Shown here in pieces: positions 54,170-63,874 of a DNA stretch of 64,000 nt. Made by a program: the position numbers and the translations under genes. The notes beneath the pieces were generated by a model, which worked only from the letters and a program-made list of their open reading frames with translations, did not search any database and was not told the DNA's origin. Location: NCBI GenBank assembly GCA_027569505.1, contig JAPDFF010000074.1, positions 52,855 through 116,854 of the forward strand, read 5' to 3'. Position 1 is the first letter of the stretch; the number at the start of each line of letters is the position of its first letter. Origin of the DNA: Chloridium humicola. Its lineage: Eukaryota > Ascomycota > Sordariomycetes > Chaetosphaeriales > Chaetosphaeriaceae.

Positions 54170-55065
54170 TCACACCTCTCCCCACCATTTCCATCGCGCG
54201 GTCTCCATCCTCAACTCTTCCGGGTTTGGATCGAGAAACCGGGGAATCATCTTCTCCCACCCCCACCGCACGACGTGCCCGTACCATGCGGACGTGTACT
54301 CCCAATAGAACGGGTACCACCCCGAAAACTCCCAGCCAATTATCCCCGAGACCTTGTCTCCCTGCACCATGATATTTGATGGGTGCAAGTCCCCATGCGT
54401 AAAGACTGGTGCTGGCCAAGGACCGTCTTGCTTTGCCGCCATGTCCTTGAATTCCATCCACTCCTCTGTATCCTCCTTCTCCGGAAGCTCCTCAGGTCAA
54501 AGCTTATCACGGAGCCAAAGGTGGAATTCCTGTGTCGTCGAAAAAGGGCCAAACCGCGGCTGGGATCTGGGGAGGCGGGAGTCACGCAGCGAGCCCCCGA
54601 CACAGCTCTCAATGCCAACACCTTCAGGTGGCTGGAGCGAGCGTATTTCGTCGCAAATGGCGCGAAGCTGGTTGAAAATGGACTCGAGGTTGGCTTCTGA
54701 GAGTGTTTTGAGAACACTGGCAAGGGTGACACCTTGGATACGCTCCATCACGATGACGGCGCGATTGTTCCGGATGAAGGCGCTGTGGACTCTGGGAACA
54801 GGGATGGATGTGTTTTTGGCGACGAAGGCGAGGGTGGCAGCTTCAGTGAGATGGGCAAAGGGCCGAGCTTAACAACCTGGTTCTTGGAGATGGGCATGCA
54901 TGAGCCATAATAGGAGGGATATCTTGGGGTCTTGAGGGCGAAGATGATCAGAAAACGGCGGACAAGGTTGTCATTGACGGCCAAGTGTTCCGTTCCATTG
55001 TGTTGGATTCGCATGTTGCAGGCAAACTGGGTATATCTCGCTATGCCTCTACGCATGATACGCAT
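54170..55065 (-). pseudogene. Aminoglycoside phosphotransferase (APH)-like gene, broken
   Basis: Minus-strand fragments in succession form an APH/choline-kinase-like fold. KNQVVKLGP is followed after a one-base frameshift (near 54865-54871) by AATLAFVAKNTSIPVPRVHS, then VIVMERIQGVTL. An in-frame TGA at 54499-54497 comes next, and the same frame then continues with the catalytic-loop motif FTHGDLHPSNIMV and GIIGWEFSGWYPFYWEY. The TGA could be CGA changed by C-to-T. Normal fungal members carry HGDLHxxN and the IxDWE/GWE metal motif, both present here, so decay looks recent. The start is uncertain; an ATG at 55014 is the best candidate. Substrates of fungal APH-like proteins are unknown. Confidence 0.7.
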
Positions 55066-56171
55066 GGTGAAGATTTCTGCTCGGTTGTGTGGTTAGTTCA
55101 ACGAGGAAGGTTGACTGATGGGAGATGTTGGGCAGTTGGCGAGTGGGGTAATCCTGCAAGGCTGCAGCCAAGACCCACACAGAGATCAACTGCGGCGGCA
55201 GCTGTGCCGATTGGCCAGAGGGTGAGCAGGCTGGCCCCAGTGGAAACCATAACCCAGCATCGAACATTAACATCCAACACTCAACAGCTCAGTTTCTCGT
55301 CATTTCCCCTCGCTGTTCTTCCCCTTCTCGCAACGTTTTATGAAACGAGAGCAATGATGCGGCTCTGCGGAGAACTTGTGTCTCGGCAAACATTGGCTGT
55401 TCGACCAGTAAAATCACTTTGCGAAGTCGGAACCAAAATTGCACCCAATTGCTGCTTGTGATGGACTCGTTCAAAATCGACGGTCATCGCGACCAGCGAT
55501 CCCGTCACCCTCATATATATTTTCCTGCCCAAGGACGCAATGCATCGATCGATACTTTCACGGCTGGTTGCCGGCGCCGGCTCGGCGTTGGCTGCCCTCC
55601 AGGTTGACCTTGGAAACCCAAGTCTGTGAACAGAAGCGCCAAGAAATCAGATCCCGCGTCAATATAGCCCTCCTCAACCAGATCGCTAAATCGTCATAGT
55701 GACAGGGAGCGGAAAGTGGCTATGGATTGAGGAAGGAGATTTGGGATGCGCCACCGAACACACCTCCCACTCAGTCCTCACCCGCGATCGTTTCCAGGGT
55801 TCTTTTGCCTTAAGACACAGGTCTCTGGCTCTAGGGGCACGGCTCTCTTATCGTGTCTACCAATCTCTTCTTACATCAGGCTCAGGCCTCACTTTATATT
55901 AGTCAACAAAGACCTCTTGGAGAAGTTTTCAACTAAAAGTTGGATCAACTCACGAGTTCAAAACAGCTTTATTCTCCCTTGCGGGTTTTTATCCGGCCCG
56001 CGATATGTGCCTCTCTGGCATGCCACGAGCTACCATAACTTAACAACATCAGCTGTTTCCCCCCTATGTAAGTTCCATCCCAAATGCCAAAACCCAAACC
56101 CTCAAACCCAAAGACCCAACCCTTAAACCCCAGTCCCACTGCCAAATTTCAAATCCCCTGATTAATCAAGA
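55066..56171. other. Gene-free spacer
   Basis: About 1.1 kb. A short CCCAAACCC/CCCTTAAACC-like A/C-rich tract is seen near 56090-56130, and the last bases before 56172 are the 3' end of the minus-strand gene. Nothing else is supported. Confidence 0.4.
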
Positions 56172-57815
56172 TCAACCCCCCCCATCCTCCCCCTCCTCCC
56201 CATCCTCCCCCTCCTCCCTCTGCCCCTCCTTACCCCCCTCAACAAAACACCCCTCATAAACCCCCCTTAACACCTCCATCCAATGCTCCAAAACCCTCAA
56301 CACCCCCTCCGCCTCCCCCTCCCTTCCCTTCCCCTTCCCCCGCCCGTCCACATCCCTCCGACACCTCTCCAGCAGCCCCTCGTACGCCTCGATCATCAGC
56401 AGCCATTGCAGCCTCTCCCGCTTCCGCTGCTCCTCCAGTGCATCTGTTTTGGGGTCGCTTGCAGGTCCATTGCGTAGTGCTTCGGTTAGTTGGGCTGTGA
56501 GCAGGTCTGAGTACAGCCCCAGTGCGACGGTGGAGTGTTCGTCGGAGCTGGTGGGGGAGGGGGCGGTGCGGCGGGTGGAGCGGGGGGGGATTTGTGGTGG
56601 TGGGGGGGTGGAGGGGGAGGGGGAGCGGGGGCGGGCTGCTGCAGTGGCAGTGGCGGCGGCGGTGGAGGACTCGCCGAGGTCGGCGGTGGGCGAGGCGTCT
56701 TGCCAGTCGTCTTCCCAGACGGCGTCTGAGGCGTAGGCGTCCGCCCAGGTGTCGGTTGAGGGCATGGCGACGCTGGGGATGGGAGGGGGTGTGGGGGCGG
56801 GTGGGGGGATGCGGGAGGGGACTTGGGGTGGGGGAGGGGTTCGGCTGGATGGCTGGGCGCTGGGGAGGGACTTGCCGGGTTGGCGAGAAGGCAAGTTGAG
56901 GGGTGGCCATGGTGTCAATGGAACTGGGGCCAGCTCCAACGACACCTTTCGGGAGGGGCGGGTGGTGTCCGGGGGGGTGGCTGCCGCGGAAGAGGTCGTG
57001 CGGAGTGCGGGCTTGAGTGGCACGGCGTCTTTGGTTGGCGGCGATGCCTTAGCCGCCGGGGGAGGGGTGGTGTCTGCGGACGATGACACCTTGGGTGTGT
57101 CCTGGCGTCGAGGCTCGTCTGAGCTATCATCCGGAGAGGGAGAACTAACGGAGGGGGGGCAAACCGAGGGGGGCGCAACGGAGAGGGAGCCAGGGGAGGG
57201 GGGACCATCGTGGGGGCGGCGAAGGGAGGGGAAAACCTTCGCCAAGGCGGCACGGGAGTGATTTGGACTGTCCCGCGCCGCTCCGGCGTAGTCGCTTTCC
57301 GACCGAGAACTCTCGGGCGTCAAGCTCCGCTGGTAGCGGGAATGCCTCTGTCGTTCCCGCTGCTCCCCTGAGTCCTTGGCGGGCTTGCCCCCCGCTTCCT
57401 TGCCGATGCTGGCGTCCTGGGGGAGAATGGAGCGGTAGTAGCTCCCCAGCTCGGCGGACCTGTCGTGGGAGGGCCGCTTCTCCACGCTGGGACGGCCGGC
57501 AGTCGAGTTGCGCCCCCCCTCGTGGCGGCCCGGGGTGGCGGGGGGGTGTGGTTGCTTGGCAGACTCAGACTTCCCGAATCTGGTGCCAGAAGTGTGTCCC
57601 TCTCGGCGGGACTGGCTCGCCGCCTGCCGCTCCATGTGCTCCAACACGCGTTGGCATGGCACTGCCGGTACCTCAGTGTCATGCTGTGCTTGCCACTGTT
57701 GTTGCTTGAGCTTTGACCTTGAGGACTTGCGGCTGGCGGACTTCTCAGGTCGGGCTGGGGTGGAAGGAGAGAAGTAGGTCGAGGCCCGCTTGAGCTTGGC
57801 AGCCATGGACTCCAT
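56172..57815 (-). CDS. Disordered hypothetical protein with a conserved-looking C-terminal helix domain
   Basis: Single exon of 547 codons, ATG at 57815. The first about 400 residues are low-complexity, rich in Ser, Pro, Arg, Gln and Lys, with a basic SRKSSRSKLKQQQ patch and many possible phosphorylation sites. The segment at about 425-520 is different: HSTVALGLYSDLLTAQLTEA and QWLLMIEAYEGLLERCR look like amphipathic helices, followed by VLRVLEHWMEVLRGVYEG. The end is Glu/Gly-rich. This layout resembles uncharacterised cortical or cytoskeletal proteins of filamentous fungi, but I do not recognise the family. Long open frame and compositional change argue that it is real. Confidence 0.6.
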   Translation of the reverse strand: MESMAAKLKRASTYFSPSTPARPEKSASRKSSRSKLKQQQWQAQHDTEVPAVPCQRVLEHMERQAASQSRREGHTSGTRFGKSESAKQPHPPATPGRHEGGRNSTAGRPSVEKRPSHDRSAELGSYYRSILPQDASIGKEAGGKPAKDSGEQRERQRHSRYQRSLTPESSRSESDYAGAARDSPNHSRAALAKVFPSLRRPHDGPPSPGSLSVAPPSVCPPSVSSPSPDDSSDEPRRQDTPKVSSSADTTPPPAAKASPPTKDAVPLKPALRTTSSAAATPPDTTRPSRKVSLELAPVPLTPWPPLNLPSRQPGKSLPSAQPSSRTPPPPQVPSRIPPPAPTPPPIPSVAMPSTDTWADAYASDAVWEDDWQDASPTADLGESSTAAATATAAARPRSPSPSTPPPPQIPPRSTRRTAPSPTSSDEHSTVALGLYSDLLTAQLTEALRNGPASDPKTDALEEQRKRERLQWLLMIEAYEGLLERCRRDVDGRGKGKGREGEAEGVLRVLEHWMEVLRGVYEGCFVEGGKEGQREEGEDGEEGEDGGG

Positions 57816-59719
57816 GTTGGGTAGTAGATGAAGATTTAAGAATGTGAATGTTGGGCGATATCTGAAGTTTCCAGGCTGAGAGAATGTAAATGATAGAAGA
57901 ACAGGACTCGGAATGGGGGAGTCTGCTCGCCTTTTTGTATTCGACTGAACATGCTGACTACAGAGGAAGGGTTACGGCCCCATGAGGTCTCAGACTGCTG
58001 ACATCTCAGGTTGTGCGGATGAAGTGACGTACGATGCTACTTCTGACACCGGTCTGCTATAACCAACATTCATCGCGGTGGAGGTGTTGCAGTCAGACTG
58101 ACTCCTTTGGCTTTGCGCTGTTGCGGTTGCGCGTGAAGTTAGCCAATATTGACAGTTCGGCGTGGAGATCCAACAGCGACGATTTGTTGCCACTTGAGAT
58201 TCTGTCTCCCGGTATCTCCACCGAAGATCAAAGTGAGGTAGACGATGGAGACGGATGGATGCTTTGTCTGGGACATTTGAAGATGGTTTGAGCGATCAAT
58301 GTTCCTAGACATGACACGGTCGTTTACGTGAATCAAGTCAGGCTGTCCTAGAAATGCTGTCAACTCAACTATTACGCCTTCGTCGATGGAGCAAGGTTGC
58401 AAAAGCAGCCAACCTGTATGTAACGGCAGAACGTGGGAGTATTCCCCCGGCGATCTCGCCCCATCGAGACCGTAAACCTCAACCAGTGCTTGGACCTACA
58501 GCTTCTAGCACAACACATCAGCAACGTAAAGTCCAGGTCAAACAAGTTCTTCGCCTGCATCATAGGCATCCTGAATCTCCGCATAACGATCTCTCCCAGG
58601 CACTGGGCCCGCTTCGCTGGGCGCCGTGACACCCGAACTATCCGGGATTGCGGGTTCTAACCCACGTTGAATGACTACGCCGTGCAGAAACTTTATGGAA
58701 TCGGCGAGCTCCAGGGTTTCTGGACGCTTGAGAGGGGTGGACAGGAAGTGCGGGTAGTTACGCGGCACGGGGTCGAGATCCCCTCACCCTCCGGGCTGGT
58801 GTAAATGTTGAGGTGGGGGGGTGGTGAGAACGCGGAGAGAGGAGTGGGGAGGGGTTAAAGGCAACGGGAGAGACGGAGAAACAAGAGAGGGTGGTGGAAC
58901 AGGAGACCAAGAGGTGAGTGGTACCGATGAAGGAATGCTGACAAAGGCTAGTTGATAAAAGAATCTGAGCGCCGGGAGGTGACGATTGTCCGTTGGGTGG
59001 GTATTAAGAACTTGTCGTTTATTTGCACCCACAGTGGGCATAAGGTCTGAGAGCCTGAGGGTGTTGACAAACCGCTCAAAGTCAGGACAATTTCAATTTG
59101 GGTTGGTCTGGTCGCCACGTCAGCCCTCGACGGTTGTGAGATCGGCCAGGGCTCAGATCTAGGCCGTGAATGCAATGATTCCAGGCAACGAGATCTGATA
59201 CAATCGGAATGCCATAAGCGTTGAAAAAGAGTGTGAAGGGAGCTGAGAGTTGCGCAACCATGATGCCCCTGGAGTCGTTGAACGGGGAAAGCTCCGACCA
59301 TAGTGCAGGTGAGTGGTCGATGCATTGACGACGGCCGCGAGGACGGGTGAGTAAGGGAGGATGAAGAGACAACCAACCATTCAAAATCCTTAGAGTTGTC
59401 ATGATGGAGAAGTTAAGGTTTGATGTCCATTCCACGCCCAGCGCTGTCCGGACCACGATGAGGTACAGGAGCCGCGGACTCATGCGCGTCGACGGTCGGC
59501 CGATGGGCTCCTTTCCTTTTGGCACCGATGACACCCATTGTCAATCTTCAGATATAGTCGTGTTGAAGCCTCGCGCGAGACAGAATCACCTACAGAAAGA
59601 GGGAGGTAGGGGTCGGAAGCCTGTGTCACATGAGGGCCTTTGAGGGGCGGTTCCCTGTGGCGCTTGGGTGACACAGCCTACCCAACGAAAAAAGCAAAAT
59701 CACTCCTGTTGCACGACTA
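57816..59719. other. Gene-poor, AT-richer region
   Basis: About 1.9 kb. Frames on both strands are short and mutually overlapping, without domains. A T-arm-like GCGGGTTCTAACCC at about 58650 has no acceptor partner and was not called a tRNA. Confidence 0.35.
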
Positions 59720-60144
59720 TAATTGCTGACTCAGCAGGCCCGGCCCAACGCTCGCCCGATGTTTTGCCGGGCGTCATCCCGCTCGCGTTCCCGGGCCGGG
59801 GCCGCCTTCGTAACGATCACAAACGGCGCCGGCGACGGAGCCCGGAAGGCGTCGCCCATTCTACTTCGTTCACACCCATCGAGTCCTCCAGAACGCGTCT
59901 CGCGCATTCGCAATGGAGATGCAATTTCGGCGCCAGGATCCCGTCCCCTATACGGGGATGCGAACCAACTGCATCCGACCCTCGAGGCGGGTGCTGGCCT
60001 GGCTTGCTCATGCCGGCGTAGCCTCCCTCCTCCCCCCTCCCTCTTCTCTTTCCCCAAACCCTAGAATCCCTTTCCTCTCTGCTTTCTCACCCTTCTTTCT
60101 CCTTATAACGCACTCCTTGGCTTACTATAACGGTACAATAATAG
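59720..60144. other. Isolated GC-rich segment at the edge of the repeat island
   Basis: About 300 bases of markedly higher GC than both flanks, open in one plus frame (59723-60064) and one minus frame. No motif is recognised. It could be a gene fragment or part of an unknown element that kept its GC content. Confidence 0.3.
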
Positions 60145-60300
60145 TGTAACGGTCTCAGGAGTATATTGCAACTATCTGATGACGACTCTACGAGTACAAC
60201 TAAGCTTGAAGAAAGAAGGTGAAAACAAAGAAACAGGCCAACGAGTTGCGGAGGCCTTCCTCTGACCAGAGGGAGACACTAAGTGTAAAAGGGGTAAGTG
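60145..60300. repeat. TGTAACGG repeat, partial diverged copy
   Basis: Starts TGTAACGGTCTC and keeps the block GACGACTCTACGAGTACA, then CTTGAAGAAAGAAG and CCAGAGGGAG of the copies to the right, in the same orientation as the 60320 copy. The end is approximate because similarity fades. Confidence 0.55.
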
Positions 60301-60319
60301 TGATGGAGTTGTTGATGGG

Positions 60320-60631
60320 TGTAACGGTCCCAACGAGTATATTGCAACTAGCTGGTGACGACTCTACGAGTACACTAAACTTGAAGAAAGAAGAGAAAGG
60401 AAAGTAACTGTTCCCACGAGATGACCTTGTTCTTATAACCAGAGGGGGAGTGCGTGCCATAGTATGTCATCTGCATCAGGGAATGCGTAATGGTGATGGA
60501 GGTCGTATAGGCACTGATGGATCATAGCGCTGATGGACCAAGCCGCTAGATCATAGCGTTGATAGGTCATGGCGTTGAGGGTCTCCATGGCTGAGAGTCT
60601 CCGAGGCCGTCAACGGGCTCAGCCCGTTACA
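60320..60631 (+). repeat. TGTAACGG repeat, left inverted copy, 312 bp
   Basis: Begins TGTAACGGTC and ends CCGTTACA. Read in reverse complement it matches the 60905-61312 copy over most of its length, with a deletion in the part equivalent to about 60975-61090. Differences are mainly transitions, for example CATAGTATGTCATCTGC against CATGGTATGTCATCCGC, as RIP would leave. Confidence 0.75.
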
Positions 60632-60904
60632 CAAGATAAAGCGGCGGGTATCCTGAGCGGCGAGCACTTCCTAGCGTACCTGGCAAGATCTAGATATGCT
60701 TTCAAAGAGATGTCGGCGGATGGGTTGCTCTTCAGCTCGCCAGGCATAGAGGGCAGGGCAGGGGTTATTAGGGTAATTAAGCATCATACCAAGCTCAAGA
60801 CTATCAACCCCTCTCAACGGAGGGCGCCGCAATTATGCGATTCTCCTCGAACGTCTTTGGTGGTTGGCATGTGCGGGGAGGAAGAGTGGGAGGTAGAGGA
60901 GATT
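60632..60904 (+). other. Segment between inverted repeats, with a possible chromodomain-like fragment
   Basis: One plus frame is open across the whole segment. It ends in a short acidic-aromatic block, EEEWEVEEI, that resembles the first strand of chromodomains. The rest is not recognised. The frame enters both repeats, so a real gene is doubtful; cargo of the element or a captured gene piece is possible. Confidence 0.3.
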
Positions 60905-61312
60905 TGTAACGGGCTGAGCCCCGTTGACAGCCTCGGAGACTCTCGGCCAACGACCATTCTCGATCATGACCCAGCACACTGGTCTATCGGCGCCATAGTC
61001 CAACTGGTGTCCGGGTAGGTATGGCCTGCTGGTGGACTATCAGTCACTCTCGGCTATGATCGGCAGCAGGCACCGTCAGGGCCCAGCGCCTTGGTCCATC
61101 AACGCCATGACCCGTCAGTGCCCATACGACCTCCATCACCATTACGCATTCCCTGACGCGGATGACATACCATGGCACGCGTTCCCCCTCTGGTCATAAG
61201 AACAAGGCCACCTCGTGGGAACAGTTACTTTCCTTTCTCTTCTTTCTTCAAGTTTAGTGTACTCGTAGAGTCGTCATCAGCTAGTTGCAATACACTTGTT
61301 GAGACCGTTACA
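60905..61312 (-). repeat. TGTAACGG repeat, right inverted copy, 408 bp
   Basis: Begins TGTAACGGGCTGAGCC and ends GACCGTTACA. It is inverted relative to 60320-60631 and in the same orientation as the copy at 63875. I found no clear target-site duplication next to it. LTR (TG...CA ends) and terminal-inverted-repeat/MITE explanations both remain open. Confidence 0.75.
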
Positions 61313-61858
61313 AGAGTTGTGGCGACAAGAGGCTATAACAGCGGCCTGGAACTGCCTGCGAAGTGGAAAGCTGGAGAGGAGATATAGGAGCCTTACAAGA
61401 ATGTGACGGAGAGGGAAGCGCTTGACGAATATAAGTGTCTTTATGGGCGGGTTACTGTAGATGCTGTCTGAGATTTTGCCTCGGCTGCGTAATGACTTCT
61501 TCCTGCGCTGGCCTGGCATTTGCTCCTTTTGTAAGGCGTGAACCCCTTCACTAGGTCATCTCAGAGAATCATGTCTTACATTATTCCGCTTTATCGCGGC
61601 CGTTACCAAATATGCACCTTTGTCTCCTAGCTGAGTATATATGGTGTTGCCGCAACTGCGTTATACCTGGGAATGGATATTCCGTTGCTTGTCAAGGCGG
61701 GGAACTGGCGGCTAAGCTTAGATAAGTGGCAAGTGATGTCAAGAAGAACTGCGTCAGTGGCGAAAAGGAAGTAATATAAAACAGACATGACTTCCAAGCC
61801 CTTCACTTGAGCAGAGATATTAGAATATATAAGACATTACAACGATTGCAGAAATCCA
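61313..61858. other. Spacer between repeat and NLR remnant
   Basis: About 550 bases of AT-richer sequence without a supported gene. Confidence 0.35.
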
Positions 61859-63874
61859 TCACTCCGTAAAAGCAAATCGAAAAAACGTGACTTGGCCAGA
61901 GCTATGTCCTAGGATGAGTGTTTGACCATGAACCGCTATACATGTTGCCCGATAGTCAGCGGGAAGCCAAAGAACACCCTTCCCATCTCTTGTGACCCAA
62001 TCGTCGCCGACGAAGAGAGCTCCGCTGGCGGGTTTTTGGGCTTTAGAGCTGCTTGAAGCTTCGGATTTTAGGGTGATGCTTAGCAGCCCTCGGTCTGTCT
62101 CGAGATATTCCCCATTCCTTGAGAATGCCACTGCACTGACCGCGCGGCTATGCCCCTCGAGCGTCTGCTGGTGCGCGCCCGTCGCACTGACCTCGCCGCT
62201 ATGCCCCTCGAGCGTCTGCTGGTGCGCGCCCCAGTGGTCTCTGATGCCAGCGGCCATTCCGATAAAAGGCAGCCTTGCCTTCCAATACCGCTTTCTAATC
62301 TCGCTCAAAGTTGGGCTGAATACAAGCGCTGAGCTATATATCTGCAAGGGGACCCGCTCTATGATCGATCTATGACTGAATATAAACTTCTCTGCGTCTT
62401 TCAACAGCTCAAGAAGGCGAGGGTTGATGTCTGGTTCCGACTAATAGATTTAGTAGCCTGACAATCTCATAGCATTAAACACATACCTGAGCGACATGTA
62501 GAATCTTTCTTATCGAGAGCAGCCCATTAGAAAGTTTCCCTAAGAGAGACAAACTCTCAAGCCAGCGGAGGAAATGTTCCTTTAGGAATCCAATCGCCTT
62601 CCCGTCGCCGGTCAGTTCTCCTTGGAACCAGGAGTTATCGCTGTTCAGGGAGCAGAGATGGTCGGCCCAGAAGGTACAAGAATATCGTATTAGAGCTAGC
62701 GGATCTAGGTCAGGGGGCGTCATATTCTCCGGTTGGAAGCCGAGGTCGAGGCTATATATGTTTTGCTTCAGCACTGACGACATCGCATCAATTGAGCGCC
62801 TGCCGATTTCTATATGCCCTTGAGCAGGCCTAGCTGGTTGAAGTCTGGACTTATAATTCTTCTCTAGGTAGTCTTTAGCCGACTGGTGGATCAAATTGAC
62901 TGTTCCCTTGGTGATTGTGAGGAATGAGCCGTACTTTCTGGCAATTGTTCGGGGGTAGATTTCGGATAGTAAACCGGCGAGAATAGCAAGCTCTAAGAGA
63001 GTAAGAGGGCGGTATACGAGAGTAGCAGCTAACAAAACGTTCTTATAGTATTACAGATCCTTCCTCATTCCCTTCTCAATCCTAGTAATCATATAGTTAT
63101 AAAGCTCCGACAAACCAGAAGGAATCTCTTTGATGATCTCGACGGCGTACGCTCCGTGAACTAGGTCCAGATTTTCGACCCCTATATCGAGTTCTCTGAA
63201 CACGAGTACCACCCAAAGGAAAGTATTCTTAGCCTGCTGGCGGACTTCATCCTTAATCTGGACTAAGATACGGCTATCGTACCCTTCCTTGGTCTTTAGG
63301 ATAGAAAGCTTATAGTTGATATATGCATCGACAGGTACTGCCAGACGTTACGTATCTAGCTCGATAAGGAAGTTAGAAGTATCCAGGGAGTTAGTGCCCC
63401 GGTCTTTAAGCGCAGCAAGAAGGTTAACTTCCGGACGACTAGAGAGCAGCTATCTTATCCTCTAGGAGAGGCTGAAGGAAGTTGAATTAAGATAGATAAG
63501 GTCCGACCGCCCCTGCGCGCACTCATCAAGTGCGTCGACCGCGAGGTATACAGGCGACAACTGAGGATCCTTCAACATGTTCCGAAACGCCTCGGACATA
63601 GCGATAAAGGCATTTTTGTCCCGGAAGAGATCGGCGCCTAACTCTCTATACTTCTGAAGTAGATGGGATATGAGGTATGGCTGCTGCTGAAGGAGAAGCC
63701 AGATCAAAGACCGGAGGACGGTAGTAGCGTTGTCCAGGGCTGTATCTATACCTTGGCAGAAGAAGAAGGAAAGCGCTAGTAATAGGGCAGCAGGTTAATA
63801 CGAGGGTTGGCGCGAGAGTTCGCGAATAAGGCCGATCATGAGACATCGTCTTTCCTATGCCGGCGAGTCCTTTT
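61859..63874 (-). pseudogene. NACHT-WD40 NLR (STAND), HET-D/E-like, degraded
   Basis: Read leftward from 63870: P-loop GLAGIGKTM, a one-base shift, then LLQQQPYLISHLLQKYRE, VYLAVDALDEC (Walker B-like), SSRPEVNLLAALK and the winged-helix-like NACHT end (HQSAKDYLEKNYK). A GTATGT-TAG intron near 62443-62488 separates a C-terminal exon with DHWGAHQQTLEGHS WD remnants and GHSSGQVTFFRFAF. In-frame stops at 63464-62, 63452-50, 63350-48 and 63053-51 stand where CAG, TGG, CAA and CAA would fit. NLRs of this class act in fungal non-self recognition (vegetative incompatibility). This copy cannot encode a full protein. Confidence 0.82.
62148..62250 (-). repeat. Collapsed WD40 array, two 51-nt units
   Basis: A 51-base unit (17 codons, GAHQQTLEGHS core) appears twice with near identity. 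A full WD40 unit in this NLR class is about 42 codons, so these look like contracted units left after recombination between identical repeats. Confidence 0.7.

Noticed and set aside
53555..54379. 274-codon plus frame
   Set aside because: It runs through the hexamer and G-rich tract and then antisense to the APH remnant; composition explains it.
58640..58680. T-arm-like GGGTTCTAACCC
   Set aside because: The loop has six bases and no acceptor or anticodon arm can be drawn.
59930..59985. B-box-like GGTTCGCATCC on the minus strand
   Set aside because: No A box or cloverleaf upstream.
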